From assembly GCF_051192575.1 (NCBI RefSeq), contig NZ_JBPJSQ010000002.1, positions 124,001-188,000 on the forward strand: a stretch of DNA of 64,000 nt. The letters are read 5' to 3'. Shown in pieces: positions 48,285-61,031 of this stretch; within the stretch, counting starts at the first letter, position 1; every line of letters starts with the position of its first letter. A program made the translations under genes and the position numbers. This stretch comes from Aestuariimicrobium soli (lineage in GTDB: Bacteria > Actinomycetota > Actinomycetes > Propionibacteriales > Propionibacteriaceae). The notes under the pieces were generated by a model. That model was given only the letters and a program-made list of their open reading frames with translations, did not search any database and had not been told where the DNA came from.

Positions 48285-50690
48285 TCACCCCTGCGGCAGG
48301 AACCGACGCCGCTCCGCGCTCACCGGCCAGTCGACCACCGACCAGCCGTTCTGCTTGGCGGCCCGCAGCAGACCGACATCGGGGCTGACCACGACCGGGT
48401 TGCCCACGGCGGTGAGCATCGGCAGGTCGACGTGGGAGTCGGCATAGGCGTAGCTCTTGGCGAGGTCGATGCCGTGCAGGGTGGCGTACTGCCGCAGCCA
48501 CGCCGACCGGGTCTCCCCCACCATCGGCGGCCCGTCGAGATAGCCGGTGCACACTCCGGCCTCGTCCGTCGACAGCTCGGCGGCCACCACCACGTCGAAC
48601 AGGTCGGCGATCGGGCGGGTGAACGGACGAACCGCACCCGTCAGCAGCACGGTGGTGTGGCCGGCGTCGCGATGCTCGCGAATGCGGGTGAGCGCATCCT
48701 GGGCCAGCCGGTCGAGGATGAACGGCTTCATGCGGGTGTCGACGATGCGCTCGAGCTCGGCCAGTTCCATGCCCGCGTAACGGCGGTACACCTGGCGCAG
48801 GAAGTTGCCGCGATCCTTGCGCAACGAGGTCAGGTAGCCGGGCAGCCGCGAGGCCACCTGGGCGACCTCCTTGAGCTGGTCGACCACGGGCAGGTCGGGC
48901 AGGGTCGCCCACAGGTAGGTCTCGACCACGTTGGTGGCCATCACCGTGCCGTCAAGGTCGAAGACCGCCAGCACCGGGGCGGACGACGGCTTCAGCGCCT
49001 TGTAGGTGCTGGCCCGGTCGCCCCGCTTGGAGCGGGCCAGCTCGAGGCGCTGCACGGGGGTGATGATCGCCGGGATGTGCACCTCGAGCATGTAGTGACG
49101 CCAGTCGAGCTCGCCGGTGTCGAAGCCGAAGTGCTCGACGTCGTCGGGGTGCAGCGACTCGTGCAGGGCCAGCGTCGAGTCGTCGACGAAGTGCAGTTCC
49201 GACTGCAGGTACTCCCCATAGAGGCTGAAGTACTTGCGGAAGAACTTCAGTTGTTCCGCCTGCTTGTCAAGGGCGAGCGCGGCCTGGCGGGTTCGTCCGC
49301 TGCGGGGCGCGAAGCTCAACAGGCGCTCGCCGACGGCGTGGGCCTTCTCGGACAGGCTCAGGTACTTCTCGATGGGAGCGGCCCCCGGAAAGTGCCAGGT
49401 GGCCGCTGGCACGGGCTCGCCGTTGCGGATGAACGGGGTGGCCGTGAAGTACTCGCGGCACAGCTCGTGGACGCCCCGGAAGGTCAGCGGGTTACGGGCA
49501 CCCGAGTTGGAGTGGTAGTACTCGGGCCGGCCCACCTCGGGCTCGGTGGCGGCGACGGCCAGAATGGCGTTGACGACGTGGTCACAAGGGACGATGTCGA
49601 TGACCGCATCGGGCGAGGCGGGGAACTCGGGCAGTTCACCGCGGGCGTAGGCGAGGATGATCGGATCGGCCATCTTGAAGCCCTCGATCCACCCCGGGTA
49701 CGGGTCGAGGATCGACGACTCGACGATGGCGGGGCGAACGATCGAGACCTTCAGCTGGCCGGTCATGTCGGCCACCACCCGCTCACCCATCGCCTTGGCG
49801 AAGGTGTAGACGTCGGTCCAGCCCAACGAGCGGGCGCGCTCGGTGCCGGCCTCGACCAGCTTGCCCTTGACCCACTCGGCCCGCCGGCGCTCGGTGTCGG
49901 CGGCCGTGGTCAGGTAGCCGGCCTGCTGGTGCTGGCGCTCGGCCTCGTGACGTAGCGCCGTCAGCTGCTCGGCGGTGCGCGACTGGGTCTCGATGTACTG
50001 CTTGAGCGAGAGGGCGTGCTCGGTCTCGGCGTTGTAGTCGACCCCGTGCTGGTGCGCCTCCTCGGGAATGGCACCGCGTCGCCGACCGGCCGTGTAGGCC
50101 GTGCTCACGTGCACGTAGTGGGGCACGCGCACCAGCGTGCCGTCGGCATCGGAGCACGCCTCGATGAGTGCGGTCAGCAGGGCCTTGGTGCCCACCACGT
50201 TGGTCTTGAAGGCCTCGTCGATCGGCGGGTCGAACGAGACGTCGCCCGCGCAGTGGATGAGCACGTCGATGTCACGGGGCAGCGGCGGCACGCCCGGCAG
50301 ATCGCCCTCGATCACCTCGATGCGCTGGTCGACCAGTTCCTGGGGGCCGCCGGCCTGCTCGGTGAGCGCGGCGAAGACCTTCTTCTTGACCAGGCCCACG
50401 ACCCGGTCGCGAGCCGTGACCGACCCCTTGCGGCGCACCAGCACCGAAACCTTGGTCTCGGGCAACTCGGTGAGGATCTTCCACAGAATCTGCTCGCCGA
50501 TGAACCCGGTCACGCCGGTCAGCACGATCTTCTGGCCACCCAGCAGGTCGCGCAGTCGTCCGGTGAGCAACGGCGGCACGTGGGCCGCGTGGTAGTCGCC
50601 GAAGGTGGCAGCCGGGCCCTGCCGGCGCGGCTGGCCGGTGGGGGGCTCGCCAGTGGGGTGCTGCTTGGTGGGGTGCTGGTCGGTGCTCAT
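48285..50690 (-). CDS. Fatty acyl-CoA reductase-like SDR fused to a HAD-IB hydrolase
   Basis: 801 residues in two parts. Residues 1-560 form an extended SDR of the fatty acyl-CoA reductase type: GVTGFIG at 59-65, HVSTAYTAG near 194 and the YTFAK active site at 295-299, followed by a sterile-type C-terminal helical region. Residues 570-801 form a HAD-IB phosphatase: FDLDGTV at 577-583, LLTGA, and AYADSHVDLPML near the end. A product of fatty aldehyde or alcohol for wax or ether lipids is plausible but inferred; the HAD substrate is unknown. The first 22 residues are a HPT-rich low-complexity leader. It overlaps hisA by ATGA although not a histidine gene. Confidence 0.85.
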   Translation of the reverse strand: MSTDQHPTKQHPTGEPPTGQPRRQGPAATFGDYHAAHVPPLLTGRLRDLLGGQKIVLTGVTGFIGEQILWKILTELPETKVSVLVRRKGSVTARDRVVGLVKKKVFAALTEQAGGPQELVDQRIEVIEGDLPGVPPLPRDIDVLIHCAGDVSFDPPIDEAFKTNVVGTKALLTALIEACSDADGTLVRVPHYVHVSTAYTAGRRRGAIPEEAHQHGVDYNAETEHALSLKQYIETQSRTAEQLTALRHEAERQHQQAGYLTTAADTERRRAEWVKGKLVEAGTERARSLGWTDVYTFAKAMGERVVADMTGQLKVSIVRPAIVESSILDPYPGWIEGFKMADPIILAYARGELPEFPASPDAVIDIVPCDHVVNAILAVAATEPEVGRPEYYHSNSGARNPLTFRGVHELCREYFTATPFIRNGEPVPAATWHFPGAAPIEKYLSLSEKAHAVGERLLSFAPRSGRTRQAALALDKQAEQLKFFRKYFSLYGEYLQSELHFVDDSTLALHESLHPDDVEHFGFDTGELDWRHYMLEVHIPAIITPVQRLELARSKRGDRASTYKALKPSSAPVLAVFDLDGTVMATNVVETYLWATLPDLPVVDQLKEVAQVASRLPGYLTSLRKDRGNFLRQVYRRYAGMELAELERIVDTRMKPFILDRLAQDALTRIREHRDAGHTTVLLTGAVRPFTRPIADLFDVVVAAELSTDEAGVCTGYLDGPPMVGETRSAWLRQYATLHGIDLAKSYAYADSHVDLPMLTAVGNPVVVSPDVGLLRAAKQNGWSVVDWPVSAERRRFLPQG

Positions 50691-51442
50691 GCGTGAGTGT
50701 CCTCTCCACGGGCGACCCGCAGCGCATCGGTGAGGGTGAAGTTGCCCACGTACAGGGCGGTGCCGATGATGGCGCCCTCGACGCCCTCGTCGACGACCTC
50801 ACGCAGGCGGGCCAGGTCGTCCAGTCGTGCGATGCCGCCCGAGGCGATCACCGCCGCGTCGGTGCGCGAGCAGACATCGCGCAGCAGGTCGAGGTTGGGG
50901 CCGGTGAGCATGCCGTCGCTGGCGACGTCGGTGACCACGTAGCGCTGACACCCGGCGCGGTTGAGCCGCTCGATGGTCTCGTGCAGGTCACCGCCCTCGG
51001 TGACCCAGCCGCGGGCCGCCAACCGGGTACCGCGCACGTCGAGGCCGATGGCGACCCGGTCGCCGTGCTCGGCGATCACGCGCTCGCACCACTCGGGGTT
51101 CTCGAGGGCCGCGGTGCCGATGTTCACCCGGCGGGCGCCGGCGGCCAGCGCGCTCTGCAGCGAGGCGTCGTCGCGAATCCCGCCCGACAGTTCGACCTGC
51201 ACACCACGGTCGGCGAGTTCGGCCGCGATCCGGCCGGTCACCTCGGCGTTCGAGCCCCGCCCGAAGGCGGCATCGAGGTCGACCAGGTGCAACCACTGGG
51301 CGCCCTGGTCGACCCACCGCAGGGCGGCTGCGAGCGGGTCGCCGAAGGTCTTCTCCGATCCGGCCACCCCCTGCACCAGCTGGACGGCCTGGCCGCCCTG
51401 GACGTCGACGGCGGGGAGGAGTACGAGTTCAGTCACGGCCAT
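50687..51442 (-). CDS. hisA: HisA/PriA phosphoribosyl isomerase
   Basis: 251-residue TIM barrel. The sequence follows the actinobacterial PriA form: LLPAVDVQGGQAVQLVQG near residue 8 with the first catalytic Asp, HLVDLDAAFGRGSN near 52, and VTDVASDGMLTGPNLDLL near 170. PriA enzymes serve both histidine (HisA) and tryptophan (TrpF) synthesis. It starts 4 bp after hisB, leaving no room for hisH. Confidence 0.94.
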   Translation of the reverse strand: MAVTELVLLPAVDVQGGQAVQLVQGVAGSEKTFGDPLAAALRWVDQGAQWLHLVDLDAAFGRGSNAEVTGRIAAELADRGVQVELSGGIRDDASLQSALAAGARRVNIGTAALENPEWCERVIAEHGDRVAIGLDVRGTRLAARGWVTEGGDLHETIERLNRAGCQRYVVTDVASDGMLTGPNLDLLRDVCSRTDAAVIASGGIARLDDLARLREVVDEGVEGAIIGTALYVGNFTLTDALRVARGEDTHA

Positions 51443-51446
51443 GACC

Positions 51447-52064
51447 CTACAGAGAACCCTTGGTGCTGGGCACTCCCTGCACCCGGGGGTCGAGGGCCAC
51501 GGCTTGCCGCAGCGCGCGGGCCAGGGCCTTGAACTGGGCCTCGACGATGTGGTGGGGGTCGCGCCCGGCCAGCAGGCGCAGGTGCACGCACAGGCCCGCG
51601 TTCATGGCCAGCGACTCCACCACGTGCCGGGTCATCGAACCGGCGAAGGGCACCCCGTTGCCACCGATCAGCGCGTACACCTGCGCCTCCGGTTCGCCCG
51701 AGCACACCACGTAGGGGCGCCCGGCCACGTCGACGACGCACTGGGCCAGCGCCTCGTCCAACGGCACGAGCGCGTCACCGTAGCGGGTGATGCCCACCTT
51801 GTCGCCCAGAGCCTGGCCCAGAGCCTGACCGATGGCGATGGCGGTGTCCTCGACGCTGTGGTGGCCGTCGATGTGCAGGTCACCGGTCGTGGTCACCTCG
51901 AGGTCAATGCCCGAGTGCTTGGCCAGCGCGGTGAGCATGTGGTCGTAGAAGCCGACCCCCGTCGAGATCGTGCTGGCCCCGGTGCCGTCGAGGTTGACGC
52001 TGACGCTCACGTCCGACTCGCTGGTGACGCGGTGAACGGTGGCGGTGCGGGCTGCGGGGCTCAT
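51447..52064 (-). CDS. hisB: Imidazoleglycerol-phosphate dehydratase
   Basis: 205 residues with the duplicated metal-binding motifs: GFYDHML near 38, DGHHSVEDTAIAIG near 66, FAGSMTRHVVESLA and DPHHIVEAQFKALARAL near 170. Monofunctional dehydratase without a phosphatase domain. ATG overlaps the hisC stop. Confidence 0.96.
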   Translation of the reverse strand: MSPAARTATVHRVTSESDVSVSVNLDGTGASTISTGVGFYDHMLTALAKHSGIDLEVTTTGDLHIDGHHSVEDTAIAIGQALGQALGDKVGITRYGDALVPLDEALAQCVVDVAGRPYVVCSGEPEAQVYALIGGNGVPFAGSMTRHVVESLAMNAGLCVHLRLLAGRDPHHIVEAQFKALARALRQAVALDPRVQGVPSTKGSL

Positions 52065-53185
52065 CGGGTGGCCTCCTGACTCGGGGTGTCACTTCTACGG
52101 GTGTCGATCTCGTCCAATGCCTGCAGGAAGGCTGCCAGTTCGGTGGGGGTTCCCGCCGAGACTCGCAGGAATCCGGCCGGCCCGGTCTCGCGCACCAGCA
52201 CTCCCCTGTCGAGCAGTGCGGTGAACACGGCGTGGCGGTCGGCGAACCGTCCGAACAGGCAGAAGTTGGCCTCCGACGGCACGACCTCGAAGCCGCGCCG
52301 GCGCAGGTCGTCCTGCACCTGCTGCAGTCCGGCCCGCAGCGAGTCGACCTGGTCGAGCATCTGGGGGGCGTGCTGCAGGGCCACCAGGGCGAGCGCCTGC
52401 GACTGCGCCGAGAGGTGGTAGGGCAGGCGCACGACGCGGCAGGCGTCGACGACGGCAGGGTTGGCTGCCAGGTACCCGAGCCGCCCGCCCGCGAAGGCGA
52501 ATGCCTTGCTCATGGTGCGGGTCACCACGAGTCGCGGGTGGGTGGGCAGCAGGGCGATGGACGAGTCCTCGGGCACCGCCGTGAACTCCTGGTAGGCCTC
52601 GTCGACCACCACCACCGCATCGGTCTGGGAGCAGATCTCGTCGATCACCTGCACCGGCGTGGTCGTGCCCGTGGGGTTGTTGGGCGTGGTGATGATGACC
52701 ACGTCGGCGCCGGTCTCGGCGATCGCGTCGAGCACGAGCGCGGCGTTGACCCGATGGTCGTCGGTGCGCGGTCGGGTCACGTAGGCGGTGTGGGTGTTGC
52801 GGGCGTACTCGGGGTACATCGAGTAGGTCGGCGAGAACGCCAGCGCGGTGCGTCCCGGGCCGCCGAAGGCGCCCAACAGGTGGGTCATGATCTCGTTCGA
52901 GCCGTTGCCCACCCAGATGTTGCGGTGGCTGAGCCCGAAGCCCAGATAGTGGGCCAGGGCCGTGCGCAGCTCGGTCGCCTCGCGGTCGGGGTAGCGGTTG
53001 ACCTCACGAGCCAAGCGCTGCACGGCGCGCCCCATCTCGTGCACCACGTCGTCCGAGGGCGGGTAGGGGTTCTCGTTGACGTTCAGGCGCACCGGCACGT
53101 CAAGTTGGGGCGCCCCGTAGGGCACCTCACCCACGAGTTCGGGACGAAGGGGCAGCGCCGACAGCGAGAACCGGTCGTCGCTCAC
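52061..53185 (-). CDS. hisC: Histidinol-phosphate aminotransferase
   Basis: PLP-dependent class I/II aminotransferase of 374 residues: LNVNENPYPPSDDV near 34, WVGNGSNEIMTHLL near 91, TTPNNPTGT near 167, the PLP lysine in TMSKAFAFAGGRLGY near 228. GTG at 53185 overlaps the hisD stop; the longer frame upstream is hisD in the wrong phase. Confidence 0.95.
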   Translation of the reverse strand: MSDDRFSLSALPLRPELVGEVPYGAPQLDVPVRLNVNENPYPPSDDVVHEMGRAVQRLAREVNRYPDREATELRTALAHYLGFGLSHRNIWVGNGSNEIMTHLLGAFGGPGRTALAFSPTYSMYPEYARNTHTAYVTRPRTDDHRVNAALVLDAIAETGADVVIITTPNNPTGTTTPVQVIDEICSQTDAVVVVDEAYQEFTAVPEDSSIALLPTHPRLVVTRTMSKAFAFAGGRLGYLAANPAVVDACRVVRLPYHLSAQSQALALVALQHAPQMLDQVDSLRAGLQQVQDDLRRRGFEVVPSEANFCLFGRFADRHAVFTALLDRGVLVRETGPAGFLRVSAGTPTELAAFLQALDEIDTRRSDTPSQEATR

Positions 53186-54537
53186 TGCGACTCCCCCTCG
53201 GTCTGGTCCGCAGGGGCGGACGAGCGCTGCCGGCGCACCGTGACGGCCATGGCGTGCGCGTGCAGGTTCTCGGCCCGCGCGAAGGTCTCGACCCTGTCGG
53301 CGATCTCTTCGAGGGCGTCGGCGCTGTACTGGATCACCTGCACGGCCTTCATGAAGCTGCGCACCCCCAGCCCGGACGAGTGACAGGCGCATCCGGCGGT
53401 CGGCAGCACGTGGGTCGAGCCGGCTGCGTAGTCGCCCAGAGACACCGGTGAGTGGGCCCCCACGAAGATCGCCCCGGCGTTGCGCACGCGCGCCGCCCAT
53501 CGTTCGGGGTTCTCGGTCTGGATCTCCAGGTGCTCTGCGGCGTAGGCATCGACCACCTCCAGGCCCTGCTCGAGATCGCGCACCAGCACGATCGCGGACT
53601 GCTGCCCGGTCAGGGCCGTCGTCACCCGCTCGCGCTCGGGGGTCTCGGCCACCTGCCGCTCGACCTCGGCCTCGACGGCCTCGGCGAGTTCGGGCGAATC
53701 GGTGACCAGCACCGATGCCGCCGACGGATCGTGCTCGGCCTGGCTGATCAGGTCGGCCGCGACGTGCACCGGGTTCGCGGTGGCGTCGGCCAGGACGGCG
53801 ATCTCGGTGGGGCCGGCCTCGGCGTCGATGCCCACCTGACCGCGCAGCAGCCGCTTGGCGGCGGTGACGTAACGGTTGCCGGGCCCGGTGACCAGGTTGA
53901 CGCGTGCGCAGAGTCCGTCGACCCCGAGCGCGAACATGGCGATGGCCTGGGCCCCGCCCACGGCATAGACCTCGTCGACCCCCAGCAGGTGACACAACCC
54001 GAGAATGTTGGGGTGCGGCAGGCCGCCGAAGTCACGCTGCGGCGGCGACGCCACCGCGATCGAGCGCACCTGCGCCACCTGCGCCGGCACCACGTTCATG
54101 ATCACCGACGAGGCCAGCGGAGCCAGCCCGCCGGGCACGTACAGCCCGACCCGGTCGACGGGAATGATCCGCTGGGTGACCTTGGCACCCGGGGCCACCT
54201 CGACGGTCTCGGACGAGCGCTCCCGCTCCCCCAGTTCGCACACGGCTCGACGGCGGGCGATGGACTCCTCGAAGGCGGCCCGCAGGTCGTCGTCCAACTC
54301 CTCAGCGCAGCGCTGCAGCACGTCGGCGCCCACCCGCAGGTTCTCGGGCACGACACCGTCGAACTCGGCCGAGTACCGCCGGATCGCGGCCTCGCCCTCG
54401 GCACGCACGGCCTCGATGATGGGAGCCACGGCGGCCAAGGCATGCTCCACGTCGAACTCCGCGCGCGGCAACGCCGCATCGGCCGACCCCAGAGGCTGGG
54501 TCGAGGGCCGGTCTCGCAGATCGAGGGTTCTCATCAT
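53182..54537 (-). CDS. hisD: Histidinol dehydrogenase
   Basis: Oxidises histidinol to histidine in two steps. 451 residues with VGLYVPGGLAPLASSVIMNVVPA near 130, the zinc-ligand region AGPTEIAVLAD near 250, and the catalytic LISQAEHDP and SVSLGDYAAGSTHVLPT-type segment (here SPVSLGDYAAGSTHVLPT). Two tandem ATGs at 54537 and 54534; TAGACT lies 7 nt upstream of the first, so probably leaderless. Confidence 0.96.
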   Translation of the reverse strand: MMRTLDLRDRPSTQPLGSADAALPRAEFDVEHALAAVAPIIEAVRAEGEAAIRRYSAEFDGVVPENLRVGADVLQRCAEELDDDLRAAFEESIARRRAVCELGERERSSETVEVAPGAKVTQRIIPVDRVGLYVPGGLAPLASSVIMNVVPAQVAQVRSIAVASPPQRDFGGLPHPNILGLCHLLGVDEVYAVGGAQAIAMFALGVDGLCARVNLVTGPGNRYVTAAKRLLRGQVGIDAEAGPTEIAVLADATANPVHVAADLISQAEHDPSAASVLVTDSPELAEAVEAEVERQVAETPERERVTTALTGQQSAIVLVRDLEQGLEVVDAYAAEHLEIQTENPERWAARVRNAGAIFVGAHSPVSLGDYAAGSTHVLPTAGCACHSSGLGVRSFMKAVQVIQYSADALEEIADRVETFARAENLHAHAMAVTVRRQRSSAPADQTEGESQ

Positions 54538-54544
54538 GGGGGTG

Positions 54545-54550
54545 AGTCTA
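54545..54550 (-). promoter_or_regulatory. Putative -10 element of leaderless hisD operon
   Basis: TAGACT on the minus strand, 7 nt before the first ATG of hisD. No ribosome binding site. Expected to drive hisD-hisC-hisB-hisA and the fused reductase. Confidence 0.5.
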
Positions 54551-54572
54551 GGACGAGCGGCCACCCGCCCAG

Positions 54573-54578
54573 TACGGT
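54573..54578 (+). promoter_or_regulatory. Putative -10 element of leaderless DUF554 gene
   Basis: TACGGT followed by 7 nt and GTG at 54586. With the hisD box it makes two divergent leaderless promoters inside a 48-bp gap, so their -35 regions must overlap. Confidence 0.42.
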
Positions 54579-54585
54579 GAGCGGC

Positions 54586-55422
54586 GTGCTGGACTCCACA
54601 CCGCTGCTGGCGATGCCCCTGCCCCTGCAGGCCTTCATCGGGTTCGGCACCCTGGCCAACATCGCCACCATCGCGGTGGGCACGACGGTGGGACTGCTGC
54701 TCGGGCACCGGTTCGACGCCCGCACCCGGGGGACGCTGACCGACCTGTTGGGCCTGTTCACCCTGATGACCGCCGTGGTGTCGATCCTGCCCGCCGTCGG
54801 CGAACGGTTCTCGACCGCCGTGCCGGGCCAGCTGGCGGTGATCGTCGTGCTGCTGGGCCTGGCCGTCGGTGCGGTGATCGGGTCGGCACTCAAGCTCGAG
54901 GACCGCATCGAACAGTTGGGGGCCTGGGTGCGCGCCAGGCTGGTGCGCTCGGAGTCGCGGGTCGGGGCGGACGGCATTCAGCTGCCGGACGATGAGCACG
55001 AGGTGGCGGCCCGCCACCGCTTCGTGCAAGCCTTCTTCAGTTCGACCCTGCTGTTCTGCGTCGGCCCGATGACCATCCTGGGATCACTCTCCGACGGGTT
55101 GGGCACGGGACAGCAGTTGCTGCTCACCAAGGCCCTGCTCGACGGGGTGGCCTCGATCGCGTTCGCCTCGGCGCTGGGCGCCGGCGTCTACCTCTCGGCC
55201 GCCAGCGTGCTGGTCATCCAGGGAACCCTGACCGCGCTCGGCTGGTGGCTGGGACGACTGCTGGACGGAGCCCAGATCGACGCCCTGTCGATCGCCGGCG
55301 GCGTCATCCTGCTGGGGCTCGGGCTACGACTGCTCGAGATTCGCGCGGTCCGCGTCGCCGACCTGACCCCGGGGCTGGTGGTCGCCCCGGTGCTGTTCAG
55401 CCTCGTCCGCCTGCTCGCCTGA
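54586..55422 (+). CDS. DUF554 family membrane protein
   Basis: 278 residues with about seven hydrophobic segments, starting FGTLANIATIAVGTTVGLLLG near residue 21, then VVLLGLAVGAVIGSALKLEDRIEQLG and FCVGPMTILGSLSDGL, which are typical of DUF554 (YdfK-like) proteins. Function unknown. GTG 54586 is preferred over ATG 54616 because of the TACGGT box. The last 99 bp overlap the convergent gene at 55324. Confidence 0.85.
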   Translation: MLDSTPLLAMPLPLQAFIGFGTLANIATIAVGTTVGLLLGHRFDARTRGTLTDLLGLFTLMTAVVSILPAVGERFSTAVPGQLAVIVVLLGLAVGAVIGSALKLEDRIEQLGAWVRARLVRSESRVGADGIQLPDDEHEVAARHRFVQAFFSSTLLFCVGPMTILGSLSDGLGTGQQLLLTKALLDGVASIAFASALGAGVYLSAASVLVIQGTLTALGWWLGRLLDGAQIDALSIAGGVILLGLGLRLLEIRAVRVADLTPGLVVAPVLFSLVRLLA

Positions 55423-56115
55423 CGCGGCCTGGACGCCCTGGGGTTGGGGGCGTTGCGGTAGGGGGCGCTGCGCGGCCATCGCCGCAGCCATCCTTCGGTG
55501 GGCCCGCCGCAGGCGCACGCGGGTGACCAGGCCGGGGCCCGCCTCGTCGTCCGACAGGGAGGCGGCCGCCAGAATCGGCAGCAGGGCCGCGACCGGCCAC
55601 ACCAGTAGCGCCGTGCGCGCCTTCAGGGCCAATTCGATCGGAATGTGGTCACCGGCCTTGGCGGCGGCGATCCGGGTCTCGAAGTCGCCGGAGTCGAGGA
55701 AGACGCCGAAGCCCCAGGCGAGCGCCGCGGCCACCAGTGCTCCCACCACCGCCATTGGCACCACCGGCCAGCCGTGGCGGCCGTAGCGCAACCACGCGAA
55801 CCAGCCGATCAGCGCGCCCGCGACCAGCCCGATGATCACGAACCACGAGTCGGCGACGAAGAACTGGGTGAGGCCTCGTTCGGTGGTGCTGGCCACAGAA
55901 TCGTCCCCCATCACGTACTCGGGGCGCACGACCACGACGTTCCAGATGAACCCGGCCAGCAGCCCCCCCAACAGGCAGACCACCAGGTACAGCCCGAGCC
56001 CGCGGGCCCAGGCGGGCACGTCCGAGGGGTGCGGATCGACGAACGGACGAGGCGCCTCCGCCTGCTCGGTGAGCAGGCTGCGCGGGGTCGGCTCTGGCTC
56101 GGTCACGGCCGCCAC
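55324..56115 (-). CDS. Uncharacterised membrane protein downstream of dnaE
   Basis: 263 residues. Four membrane segments are visible: YLVVCLLGGLLAGFIWNVVVV near 44, WFVIIGLVAGALIGWFAW near 92, VVPMAVVGALVAAALAWGFG near 118 and ALLVWPVAALLPILAAASL near 169. The tail of about 60 residues is hydrophilic and Gln/Arg-rich; its last part overlaps DUF554 by 99 bp and may not be conserved. No family recognised. It begins one base after the dnaE stop. Confidence 0.65.
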   Translation of the reverse strand: MAAVTEPEPTPRSLLTEQAEAPRPFVDPHPSDVPAWARGLGLYLVVCLLGGLLAGFIWNVVVVRPEYVMGDDSVASTTERGLTQFFVADSWFVIIGLVAGALIGWFAWLRYGRHGWPVVPMAVVGALVAAALAWGFGVFLDSGDFETRIAAAKAGDHIPIELALKARTALLVWPVAALLPILAAASLSDDEAGPGLVTRVRLRRAHRRMAAAMAAQRPLPQRPQPQGVQAASGEQADEAEQHRGDHQPRGQVGDADRANLEQS

Positions 56116-56116
56116 T

Positions 56117-59669
<3,553 letters not shown>

Positions 59670-59677
<8 letters not shown>

Positions 59678-60953
59678 CGATGGCAGCCTTCCCGTCAAAG
59701 GTGCGAGTGGTGAGAGCCCCACTGTAGTGCCGTCGGCTGACAGTTCCGTGCACGGCGAGGGTGATGCCCAGGATCACCGCGGCGACCACCGGCAGGTGCT
59801 CGGCACCCAGCCCCGCGGCCAGGCCGAGACCCCCCAGGCCGCCCCCCAGCGCCGAGCCGAGCGAGATGGCGCTCGCATTCAGGGCCATCACGATGGGAGC
59901 GGCGTCGGGCGCCATCGATGCCAGCCGCGCCTGCTGTGGCACGGCCGCGCCGCCGTTGCCGACGCCGCAGACGAAGAACCAGACCAGGCCCAGCACCGAG
60001 ACCAGCACGGCCACCCCACCCCCGGCCACGCCCCTGACGGACACTGCCGACGCCCCGAAGGCGAACACGACGGCGCCGACGACGGCGTTGACCATCAGGC
60101 CGGCGAGCACGACGGTCAGAACTCGCACCGGGGTGAATCGGTCGGCCAGCCGACCCGTGACCGCGTTGCCCAGCATGCTGGCCGTGCCGTAGCCGAACAT
60201 CACGGCCACGATCGCCCACCCGTCGCCCACCCACGGACGAAGGATCAGCGCGGCGAAGGTGAAGCAGGCATAGCTGGAGGACAGGATGCCCACGGTCACC
60301 AGCAGGGCGACCACCAGCCGCCGCTGCTTCAACGGTGCCAGCCGGTCGGCAAGGGTGGTGGCGGGCAGGTGCAGGTGCGGCAGTCGGGCCACGATCCCGA
60401 TCAGGGCGATCGAGCCGACGGCGGCCACCAGTCCGAGCGGGAAGCGCCAGTTGCTCTGACCCATCAGCAGCCCCACGGGCACCCCGAGGGCGGTGGCGGT
60501 CATCCAGCCGCCCAGCACGAACGACAGCGCGCGGCCGCGCTGCTCGGGCGGGGCCAGGTGGATGACGTAGCTGGTGATGGCGGCGCTCAGCAGGCTGCCG
60601 CCCAGCGCCGAGATGACGCGGCCGCCCAGCGCGAACGCGTAGTTCGGGGCGAGTGCCACCACCACGTTGCCGACCACGAACACGGCCAAGGCAGCGGTGA
60701 TGGTGCGGCGGCGCTCCCACCCACTGGTCACGGTGCCCAGCAGCGGGCCGGCGAAGGCCGAGGTCAGGGCGAACACGCTGACCAGCTGCCCGGCGAGGGC
60801 ATTGCTCACCCGCAGGTCGGTCGAGATGGCCGGTAGCAGGCCCGCCAGCACGTAGCCGTCGATGCCGGTCGAGAAGCCGGCCACCGCCAACCAGATCAGG
60901 GCGTGGTAGGGCAGCCGGGGCGTGTTGGTCTGGTGCGGGTTGGCGTCGGACAC
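59670..60953 (-). CDS. MFS transporter, 12-helix drug/sugar efflux type
   Basis: 427 residues with twelve membrane helices; loop 2-3 motif LLGTVTSGWERRR near 70 and PPEQRGRALSFV in the centre, as in DHA1-type exporters (AraJ/YdhP-like). Substrate unknown. GTG at 60953 has TAGCCT 7 nt upstream and no ribosome binding site. Its stop overlaps the dnaE start by 8 bp, so the two may share an mRNA. Confidence 0.87.
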
Positions 60954-60960
60954 TCGCGTC

Positions 60961-60966
60961 AGGCTA
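60961..60966 (-). promoter_or_regulatory. Putative -10 element of the leaderless MFS gene
   Basis: TAGCCT on the minus strand, 7 nt before GTG 60953. Same hexamer and spacing as ruvC. Confidence 0.42.
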
Positions 60967-61031
60967 GTCGCGTGAGCCGTTTCCGGCTCCGCCCACCGGG
61001 CCCGTGGGGGACGAACTGTCACACTGGCTGA

